Assembly (NCBI GenBank): GCA_039934875.1
Contig: JBDTLH010000283.1
Location: forward strand, 1 to 9,741
Source of the DNA: JBDTLH01 sp039934875
GTDB taxonomy: Bacteria; Acidobacteriota; Terriglobia; Terriglobales; Acidobacteriaceae
DNA: 9,741 nucleotides
Direction of reading: 5' to 3'
A program made the position numbers and the translations under genes. Under the pieces are notes generated by a model. That model was not told the DNA's origin, did not search any database, and saw only the letters and a program-made list of their open reading frames with translations. This document shows, one piece after another, positions 1-6,800 of the stretch (position 1 is its first letter; every line of letters begins with the position of its first letter).

Positions 1-131
1 AGTGACAGTCGAATCTCCTTGGCGCTTCTGCATGATAATGTGACTGCCTTTTGACGAACACGAACGAAACTGTGCTGTCCGAGAATTCGGCAGACCTGAT
101 CCCCGCTGAGTATCCGCCGCTTAACGCCCAA
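1..131 (-). pseudogene. hicA: HicA-type mRNA interferase toxin, partial and frameshifted
   Basis: HicA toxins are small double-stranded-RNA-binding-fold RNases that cut mRNA, with a catalytic histidine in a conserved Gly-Ser-His. Reading the minus strand from the TTG at 131-129 gives MGVKRRILSGDQVCRIL, then a stretch ending in FVRVRQK. This is the usual HicA start (R-x-L-S-G-x-x-V-C-x-I-L, then F-x-x-V-R-Q-K). At about 47-53 the homology jumps frame: the next stretch, GSHIIMQKRQGDSTVT, is the expected continuation but lies one frame away. One missing G (AAAAGGC where AAAAGGGC is expected) would explain it. The gene continues past the left edge. The TTG overlaps the end of hicB by 11 nt, the tight coupling usual for hicBA pairs. 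Either the toxin is dead or one base was lost in sequencing or assembly. Family call is strong; start codon and pseudogene status are less certain. Confidence 0.72.
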
Positions 132-366
132 CCACTACGTCCATGCTGGAGATGTAGGTTTCTGTGTGCAACCGGGACTTTATCTCTCGTGATGAGGCCG
201 TCTCCAGGAAGAGTTCAACCGCCTCCTGAAGATTACGTCGCGCGATCGGGAGGGAGCGCCCCTGGCTGGCAATATCAAGCTCGGGACAGAGCGCGACATA
301 CAACCGGCCCTCACGCTGGATGATTGCGGTGAATGAGGTCCGCCTGGAATTGGCAACCTGTGGCAT
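121..366 (-). CDS. hicB: HicB-family antitoxin (short form)
   Basis: 81 residues. HicB proteins neutralise the HicA RNase by binding it, and often repress their own promoter. The core SFTAIIQREGRLYVAL followed by CPELDIASQGRS is the HicB partial RNase-H-like fold (residues 11-37). It is followed by the helix ARRNLQEAVELFLETA (42-57), matching the family pattern G-x-S/T-x-x-x-A-x-x-N-L-x-E-A-x-E-L. The tail (58-81) is short and shows no ribbon-helix-helix or helix-turn-helix region, so this is the short HicB class, whose DNA binding, if any, is not evident. The ATG at 366-364 has no good Shine-Dalgarno; a weak GAAGAG lies about 13 nt upstream. It ends inside the start of hicA, so the order is antitoxin first. 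Only 31 bp separate its start from the divergent trpE start, so its promoter must lie in the trpE 5' coding region or the gap. The gene is intact although hicA reads as broken. Confidence 0.85.
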   Translation of the reverse strand: MPQVANSRRTSFTAIIQREGRLYVALCPELDIASQGRSLPIARRNLQEAVELFLETASSREIKSRLHTETYISSMDVVVGR

Positions 367-386
367 AGCAGCATTCTAACTCTTCG

Positions 387-392
387 TATAAT
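387..392 (+). promoter_or_regulatory. Probable -10 box of trpE
   Basis: A perfect TATAAT lies six bases before the trpE TTG at 398. A transcript from it would start at about 398-400, on or next to the start codon, implying a leaderless or nearly leaderless mRNA. No good -35 hexamer is seen 16-18 bp upstream. Read on the minus strand, the overlapping bases 388-393 give TATTAT, with a TTGCCG (413-418) 19 bp further upstream. That could serve hicBA and would make this a shared back-to-back promoter. The hicBA half is the weaker guess. Confidence 0.4.
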
Positions 393-397
393 AGCGT

Positions 398-1885
398 TTG
401 CTCACCCCTGACCGGCAACGATTCCTGGAACTCGCACGCGTGCATCGGACAATTCCGGTGGCGCGAGCTCTCTCTTCGGACATGCTCACCCCGGTTGCGG
501 CGTTTCTGCGGCTGGCGGAGGGCGAATCGCATGGCTTTCTGCTGGAATCGGTAATAGGCGGTGAGCACGTGGGACGGTACACATTTCTCGGCGTACGGCC
601 CTACATGCGCGTAGAGACACGCAAGAACGCGATCACAATATCACGCGCAAGCGGCGACGAGCAGCGCTCCGGGGATGTGATGGAAGCGATCTCCGGATTG
701 ATGGCGGAGGCGCGCATCGCGCCGGAGCTGCTGGCTGATCTTCCACCCTTTGTCAGCGGTCTGGTCGGATACTTCAGCTACGACATGATAAGAAGGTGGG
801 AGCCGGTGCCATCGCTGACAGTCGATCGCACCGATCTGCCCGATGCCTCTCTTCTCTTCTTCGACCGCATCGTGGCCTTCGACCATGTAAAGCAGCAGGT
901 GTTCCTGATGGCAACGGTTTTTTTGCAAGGCGGCGAGTCAGAGGCGGCTGCCGCTCGCGAATACGACCGCGCGCTCGCATCTCTGAATGAAATAGAAGAG
1001 CGGCTGAACGCGCCGATTGTCCGCGCGGGAGCGGTGCACGCGGAAGAGATCAAGGCGCGTGCGATTACTGAGCGGGGAGACTTCCTGCGCTCGGTGGAGC
1101 GCGCCAAAGAGTATATCGCGGCGGGAGACGCCTTTCAGATTGTGCTGTCATTGCGGCTGGAGCTAGAGTTGCCAAAGACACTGGCTCCCTTGGATATATA
1201 CCGAGCGTTGCGCCGGGTGAACCCTTCGCCGTATATGTATTATCTGCGTGTCGATGGGCTGGAGATTCTGGGATCCTCACCGGAGATGCTGGTGAAGGTG
1301 CGGGGGCGCGACCTGGAGTATCGTCCTATCGCCGGTACGCGGCCGCGGGGCAAGGATGTGGCCGAGGACCTGGAATTCGAAGAGCAGCTTCGCTCTGACC
1401 AGAAGGAGCTCTCAGAACACGTGATGCTGGTGGATTTAGGGCGCAATGACCTGGGCCGGGTGAGCGAGTATGGATCGGTCGAGGTCGCGCGCTTGATGTT
1501 CATCGAGCGCTACTCGCATGTAATGCATCTGGTCTCTTCGTTGCGCGCGCAATTGCGCAAGGAGTTGAGCGCGCTCGATGCGCTGCGGGCGTGCTTTCCC
1601 GCCGGCACGTTGAGCGGAGCGCCCAAGGTGCGCGCCATGCAGATCATCGAAGAGCTGGAGCCGGTACGGCGGGGAATATATGGGGGGACCATTCTGTATG
1701 CCGATTTTGCGGGAAACCTGGACTCCTGCATTGCCATCCGCACGCTGGTGGTGCGGGACCACCGCGCCTATGTGCAGGCAGGCGCGGGTATCGTGGCGGA
1801 TTCAAATCCTGAACTGGAGTATCAGGAGTGTATGAACAAAGCCGCTGCGGTGCTGCGCGCGGTGGAGATCGCGGCGGCGGGGTAG
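398..1885 (+). CDS. trpE: Anthranilate synthase component I
   Basis: 495 residues, normal for the family. TrpE converts chorismate and ammonia (from the TrpG glutaminase subunit) to anthranilate and pyruvate, the first committed step of tryptophan synthesis, in the cytoplasm. The N-terminal domain carries the LLES element (48-51) of the tryptophan feedback site, followed by GRYTFLG. NPSPYMYYL (275-283) completes that site. The chorismate-binding domain shows PIAGTRPRG (310-318; PabB enzymes usually have PIKGT, so TrpE is preferred), EHVMLVDLGRNDLGRV (340-355), PAGTLSGAPK (401-410) and AGAGIVADS (461-469). The TTG at 398 is the only start that keeps the conserved RFLELA region: an in-frame TAG sits at 392-394 and the next candidate is a GTG at 440. 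No Shine-Dalgarno is present. No trpG, trpD or trpC follows; the next gene on this strand is cysS. Feedback inhibition by tryptophan is expected from the conserved site. No attenuator-like leader is possible if transcription starts at the TTG. Confidence 0.96.
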   Translation: MLTPDRQRFLELARVHRTIPVARALSSDMLTPVAAFLRLAEGESHGFLLESVIGGEHVGRYTFLGVRPYMRVETRKNAITISRASGDEQRSGDVMEAISGLMAEARIAPELLADLPPFVSGLVGYFSYDMIRRWEPVPSLTVDRTDLPDASLLFFDRIVAFDHVKQQVFLMATVFLQGGESEAAAAREYDRALASLNEIEERLNAPIVRAGAVHAEEIKARAITERGDFLRSVERAKEYIAAGDAFQIVLSLRLELELPKTLAPLDIYRALRRVNPSPYMYYLRVDGLEILGSSPEMLVKVRGRDLEYRPIAGTRPRGKDVAEDLEFEEQLRSDQKELSEHVMLVDLGRNDLGRVSEYGSVEVARLMFIERYSHVMHLVSSLRAQLRKELSALDALRACFPAGTLSGAPKVRAMQIIEELEPVRRGIYGGTILYADFAGNLDSCIAIRTLVVRDHRAYVQAGAGIVADSNPELEYQECMNKAAAVLRAVEIAAAG

Positions 1886-2094
1886 CTCAGCTCGCGTCCG
1901 CCGTTAGCACGCAACACATGTACCGGGACGGGCGCGGCGATGTTCCTGGGGTCGATGCGCGAGGGCCGGATCAAGTGGTGGGCGTTGTATTGGTAGAGGA
2001 CCTCGATGCCGACCGTCCTGGCCGCAACCATAAGCACAATACAGGCTGCGAACAGCAGTATCCATTGGCGACCGCTGGGCAGACGTAATTGCAC
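1822..2094 (-). CDS. Hypothetical small single-pass membrane protein
   Basis: 90 residues from a GTG start; I do not recognise a family. After a short basic N terminus (QLRLPSGRQ), residues 11-31 form one hydrophobic segment (WILLFAACIVLMVAARTVG). A soluble tail follows with the stretch YQYNAHHLIRPSRIDP. This predicts a signal anchor with the C-terminal part outside the cytoplasm. The best coding evidence is codon use: in the non-overlapping part from about 2030 down to 1925, nearly every third position is G or C, as in the neighbouring genes. The last 64 nt overlap the 3' end of trpE on the other strand, so the two genes converge. No Shine-Dalgarno is visible. A TCTAAT at 2104-2099 just upstream could be a -10 box giving an almost leaderless message. 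An alternative start is the ATG at residue 22, which would remove most of the membrane segment. It may yet prove non-coding. Confidence 0.45.
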   Translation of the reverse strand: MQLRLPSGRQWILLFAACIVLMVAARTVGIEVLYQYNAHHLIRPSRIDPRNIAAPVPVHVLRANGGRELSYPAAAISTARSTAAALFIHS

Positions 2095-2145
2095 GGTTCA
2101 TTAGACGCTGGGAGCGGCGGATTCGGTTCGCCGCAATTGGTTGGT

Positions 2146-2151
2146 TACAAT
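2146..2151 (+). promoter_or_regulatory. Possible -10 box of cysS
   Basis: TACAAT (five of six matches to TATAAT) ends 15 bases before the cysS ATG, which would give a leader of only about 8-9 nt with no Shine-Dalgarno. A weak TTCGGT at 2122-2127 is the only -35-like hexamer, with an 18-bp spacer. It is the only promoter-like element seen in the 281 bp between trpE and cysS on this strand. Confidence 0.3.
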
Positions 2152-2166
2152 CGAAACTTACCCATT

Positions 2167-3642
2167 ATGCCGCTCCAGCTATTCAACACGCTCTCTGGCC
2201 AGGTAGAAGATTTCCTTCCCTCACAAGACGATACGGTACGAATGTATGCGTGCGGCCCTACCGTCTATGACTACGGGCACATCGGCAACTTCCGCACGTT
2301 TGTTGCAGTCGATGTGCTGCGCCGCTATCTGCGCTACCGGGGACTTCAGCTCAAGCACGTGATGAACATCACCGATGTGGACGACAAGATCATCCGCAAT
2401 GCAGCGAAGGCGGGCCAGAGCGTCAACGAGTACACGGGCAAGTATGAGAAAGCGTTTCTGGAGGACATGGTAACGCTGAACATCGAGCGTCCGGAGCGGT
2501 TGGTGCGCGCCACCGAGCACATAGAAGAGATGGCGCGGTTTATTGAACGGCTCAAAGAGCTGGGATACGCGTATCGCACCGATGACGGCTCCTATTACTT
2601 TCGTATTGCGAAGTTCCCCGAATACGGCAAGCTCTCGAAGAAAGACTTCGGAGGCATGCTCGACGGCGCGCGGGTCGAGGTAGATGAATACGAGAAGGAC
2701 AGCGCCCGCGATTTCGCGTTATGGAAGGCCCCCAAGCCGGGAGAGGCGAAGTGGCAGACCAGCATCGGTGAAGGCCGTCCGGGATGGCATATCGAGTGCT
2801 CGGTGATGGCGATGAAAGAGTTGGGCGAGAGCTTCGATTTGCACGCCGGCGGCGAAGACCTGATTTTTCCTCACCATGAAAACGAGATCGCGCAGTCCGA
2901 ATCCTACAACGGCAAGCAGTTCGCCCGCACCTGGATGCACGTGCGTTTTCTACTGGTGGAGGGCGAGAAGATGTCGAAGTCCCTGGGCAACTTCTACACT
3001 TTGCGCGACCTGCTGTTGAAGGGGCACAAGGCATCCGCGATCCGATTTCTGCTGGCCAGCGTGCCCTATCGCAAGCAGTTGAATTTCACCTTCGAGGGCT
3101 TGCGCTCGGCGCAGCACTCGGTGGAGAGATTGCGAACTTTGCGGGAGCGCCTGGCGCGGGGCAACTTTCCCGAAGGCTCGAATTCCAAGGTGCAGAAGCT
3201 GGCGCAGGAGACGCGCGCCCGCATCCAGGCCGGCATGGACGATGATCTGAATACCGCGCAGGCCCTGGCCGCCGTCTTCGATATGACGCGCGAGGCGAAT
3301 ACCGCGGCAGACAGCGGAGAGCTCCGGGCGGGCGACACGGCTGAGTTGCTGAAGGTGCTCAAAGAGTTCGACTCGGTATTCGCCATTCTCGAGGACCACG
3401 ATGCGGAGAAGACGAAGCGCGCGGTCGAGTGGGCGGGGCGGGAGGGGCGTGCGATAGAAGACCCGTCCCTGGTAGCGCAGCATGCGCTTAGCGACAGCGA
3501 TGTGGAGCGCCTGCTTGGCGAGCGGGCGGAGGCAAAGCGTAATCGGGAGTTCAGCCGCTCCGATGCGCTGCGCAAAGAGCTGACGGAGCGGGGCATTCTG
3601 GTGGAGGACGCGAAAGAGGGCACTCGCTGGAAGCGGAAGTAA
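2167..3642 (+). CDS. cysS: Cysteinyl-tRNA synthetase
   Basis: 491 residues, slightly longer than the 461 of E. coli CysRS. This class I synthetase activates cysteine with ATP and loads it onto tRNA-Cys in the cytoplasm. The N terminus MPLQLFNTLSG leads into MYACGPTVYDYGHIGN. Cys29, Cys211 (in WHIECSVMAM), His236 and Glu240 (in IFPHHENE) match the four zinc ligands of the E. coli enzyme, and HIGN (38-41) is the HIGH signature. EGEKMSKSLGNF (266-276) holds the KMSKS ATP loop at 268-272. The C-terminal third is the helical anticodon-binding DALR-type region, ending in a basic tail (GTRWKRK). The ATG at 2167 is chosen because homology begins there; the frame stays open to a start at 2089, but the extra 26 residues are not family-like. 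There is no Shine-Dalgarno before the ATG. It is followed by the long leader of the receptor gene. No clear terminator is seen after the stop. No missing residues or frameshift. Confidence 0.97.
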   Translation: MPLQLFNTLSGQVEDFLPSQDDTVRMYACGPTVYDYGHIGNFRTFVAVDVLRRYLRYRGLQLKHVMNITDVDDKIIRNAAKAGQSVNEYTGKYEKAFLEDMVTLNIERPERLVRATEHIEEMARFIERLKELGYAYRTDDGSYYFRIAKFPEYGKLSKKDFGGMLDGARVEVDEYEKDSARDFALWKAPKPGEAKWQTSIGEGRPGWHIECSVMAMKELGESFDLHAGGEDLIFPHHENEIAQSESYNGKQFARTWMHVRFLLVEGEKMSKSLGNFYTLRDLLLKGHKASAIRFLLASVPYRKQLNFTFEGLRSAQHSVERLRTLRERLARGNFPEGSNSKVQKLAQETRARIQAGMDDDLNTAQALAAVFDMTREANTAADSGELRAGDTAELLKVLKEFDSVFAILEDHDAEKTKRAVEWAGREGRAIEDPSLVAQHALSDSDVERLLGERAEAKRNREFSRSDALRKELTERGILVEDAKEGTRWKRK

Positions 3643-3879
3643 GTCCTGGCAAAACCGTACTTAGACAAATACCGAAATCCATAGGCCCGCCTGCCCCATT
3701 TGTATGAGAATTGGTACCTGCCTTGTCGTCTCCTGGACCTCATGTGTCATAAGGCCTCTGTAATCATCACATTAACTTTTATGCAGGCCTTGGTATTCAA
3801 CTTGCTTGTTGTGTGACTAGAAACCAGAAAAGCGTCGCTTCGGCCCCAAGTCTTTACTCAATCGAAGGAGAACGCAACC
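3643..3879 (+). promoter_or_regulatory. 237-bp non-coding leader of the TonB-dependent receptor gene
   Basis: This gap is AT-richer than its surroundings and has no convincing ORF. It should hold the end of the cysS transcript and the promoter of the receptor, but no hexamer pair stands out. It contains AAGGCCT (3751-3757) and AGGCCTT (3785-3791), which could pair as a 7-bp stem around a 27-nt loop. Without a T-tract this is not a terminator. I see no cobalamin or other known riboswitch consensus. The Shine-Dalgarno at the end is listed separately. Confidence 0.4.
3865..3870 (+). promoter_or_regulatory. Shine-Dalgarno of the receptor gene
   Basis: AAGGAG with nine bases to the ATG at 3880. 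It is the only strong Shine-Dalgarno before any gene in the window and fixes the receptor start, where a signal peptide also begins. Confidence 0.85.
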
Positions 3880-6800
3880 ATGAAAGCCCATTTGCGGATC
3901 AGCCTCCTGCTGACCTTTCTAGCATGTTTCTTTAGCACTAGCAGCTTCTTACTTGCCCAAAGTACGCTGAGCAGCGGAGGCATTCGCGGCACCGTTACGG
4001 ACCCGTCTGGCGCCGTAGTCCCCGACGCGGCGGTCACCGTTACCAACAACGGCACGGGCCAGGTGTTGAATGCGAGGACCAACGGCAGCGGCCTTTACAG
4101 CGCCGGTTCATTGCAGCCGGGCGCATATACCGTGGAAGTGGCGAAACCGGGCTTCAATACGCAAAAGACCGCCCTGACGGTCCAGGTCGGAGTGACTACC
4201 AACGGCAACGTCAGCCTGGCGGTTGGTCAGCAGAGCCAAGTGGTGGAGGTGAATGGCGGGCAGATTTCTGTTGACACCTCGCAAGCGGTGGTCCAAGGGG
4301 TGCTAACGCCGCAGCAGATCGAGAACCTGCCGGTGAACGGACGCAACTTCCTCGACCTGGCGCAGCTTGAGCCAGGGGTTCAACTTGAGGACGGGCAGTC
4401 GTTCGACCCGACCAAGGCGGGCTATTCGTCGGTATCGTTTAATGGCGTGAATGGCAGAACCGCGCGGATTGAGTTGGACGGCGTGGATGTCAGCGACGAA
4501 ACCGTGGGCACCACGGTCCTGAACATCTCATCGGGATCGATTGAAGAATTTCAGGTGGCGCGCTCCAGCCTGGATCCATCGACCGAACTGACTTCCTCGG
4601 GCTCGATCAATGTCAGCACCAAATCGGGGACCAACAAATATCATGGCGAGGCGTTCGGGCTGTTTCGCGACCGCCGCGCGGGCTTCGCGGATTCTCCGGG
4701 CGGCCTGACCAATCCCTTTCAGCGCGATCAGTTCGGCGGCAGCCTGGGTGGCGCGATCATCAAAGACAAGCTTTTCTTCTTTGCCAACTCCGAGCGCATC
4801 AAGCAGGACCAGCTTCAGCCATTGACTTTTTCTGATCCGTTTTCAGCGCTGAATGGCGGCTTCACTTCGCCATTCCGGGACACGTATTCGGTGGGCAAGC
4901 TGGACTGGAACGCCCCGAAAGGCATCCACGCCTTCTATCGCTTCTCCTTTGAAAATAATCTCTCCACGGCAAATTTCGGCAACGGCTATTCGGTTTACGC
5001 CAACCGCGACAATACTCCCGCGCATGCCGTGGGCGTGGATTTCAATACCGGAACATTTACCCACAGTTTCCGCTTCCAATATCTAAAGTTCCATAACCTG
5101 ATCGGGGGCGGGACGGGGTCGTTGACCGGCAGCCAGAACCCGATTCCGACCGCCAACCTGGATGTCACCGACATCGGCTTGCAGACCGGCCCTAACCTGT
5201 TGGCGCCGCAGCAGACCTATCAAGCCAACCACCAGGTGAAATACGATGGCAGCAAAGCATGGGGCAATCACCTGATCCGCTTTGGCGCGAGTTTTAACCG
5301 CATTGACGGCGGCGGATTCGCCAGTTTCTTCGGCCTGGCGCCGCAGATCCAGACATCGTTTGCGAACGCGAGTTCGGGCGGGGTAGGCGATCTGACCAAT
5401 ATCCTCAACTACCCCATCAACCTGGTGATTCTGGGCAATGGCCAGGGCTACTTTACCGAGATACCGGCATTCGGCGCACCGGCGGGCGGCCAGCAAGACA
5501 ACCGGCTCAGCCTCTACGGCGCGGATTCGTGGAAGGTCACTCCGCGGTTCACCCTCTCTTACGCGCTGCGCTATCAACGAGATACCGGGCGCAATGATGC
5601 CGACCTTGCGCCCAATCCGTGCTCCCAGATCAGCGCCACCGTCGTGGCCACCGGGCTCTCGCCTTGCAGCGGTAGCACTCCGATCTTTGACTCCTTCGCG
5701 CCGGGACTGGGCAAGCAGGTGCGCCAGCCCAATCTTAACTTCGGTCCGCAAATTGGCGTGGCCTGGGATGTGACCGGAAGCGGCAAGACGGTGATCCGCG
5801 CCGGTGCCGGCATATTCTACGAGAACTCCATCTTCAACAACACTCTATTTGACCGTCCGGCCAAGCTGCCACAGGGCTTGTTCTTCAATAACGCAGTCAT
5901 CTGCGGGGGCATTAATTCGATCAGCTTCCCCGTCGCGGGTGGAGCGCCGCAGAACATCACCTCCTTCCAGGGGCAAACCATCAGTGCGTTGTGCAGCGGC
6001 ACTATCGGGCAATCCGGGGCCAGCATCGGAGCCTTGCAGTCGGCGTATCAGGCTGCGGTGAAGGCGGCGGGACCTGCCAGCAATCCCAGCTTTGTGGGCA
6101 ATAATCTAGCGATCACCGCTAATCAAGGCCTCTCCGCTTATTCACCCAACTATCAACCTACCCGCTCTTATCAGATGAACGTCGGGGTGCAACGCGAGGT
6201 TTGGCATGGAGGGGTATTCAGCGCCGATTACATCCGCAACGTCGGCGTGCACTTTCCTTTGGCCATCGACGTCAACCATGTGGGTGACGCGCGCTACTTC
6301 AATCTGGGGGCCGCGCAAAACGCGGTCGCCGCCACCCTGGCGAAGTGCGGCGCGACCAGCATCAACGGGGCAATCGCGGCCTGCCCGGGGATATATCCGA
6401 CCGGGGGCGGCGTGACCATCAATGACTTCGCCGCCAACGGACTCGATTCAGGCGATGTCTTCCTGAACCAACTGCCCGCTTCCGTAAACGGGCTTACGCC
6501 GGCCACCGGCGCCGCATTCCCAGGCGTCAATCCGCTGATGGGCCAAGGGCTCTTCCAGTACTACATCGGCCGCTCGGTCTATAACGGGCTGCAACTTAAT
6601 TACCGGCAACAGTTCACTACCTCGATGGCGCGAGGCCTTATCAAGGGCGGCAACTTCGAGGCTTCGTATGCGTTCTCCCGCTTCAGCAGCAACGGGGGCA
6701 ATGACCAGAACTTCAGCGCGACCGCGTTTGATTTCAACAATCCCACCAGGTACTTTGGGCCGACTAATCTCGACCGCACGCACCAGCTTTCCTTCGGTGG

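Noticed and set aside
51..323. 90-residue plus-strand frame over hicB
   Set aside because: hicB on the other strand has clear family similarity; this translation has none.
2089..2166. 26-residue N-terminal extension of cysS
   Set aside because: The extra residues are Gly/Ser-rich and not family-like; the conserved N terminus begins at the ATG at 2167.
3066..3743. 225-residue minus-strand frame rich in Ser and Arg
   Set aside because: Antisense to cysS; composition is what codon bias of cysS produces in the opposite frame.
3643..3879. Riboswitch upstream of the receptor
   Set aside because: No cobalamin-box or other known aptamer consensus could be recognised; only a weak inverted repeat is present.
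3880..3960. Lipobox-like FLAC at residue 16 of the receptor
   Set aside because: The position -3 residue is Phe and the hydrophobic segment continues past the Cys to LLAQ, so ordinary signal peptidase cleavage is more likely and a barrel receptor is not expected to be a lipoprotein.
5083..5751. 222-residue minus-strand frame
   Set aside because: Antisense shadow within the receptor gene, with no recognisable motif.
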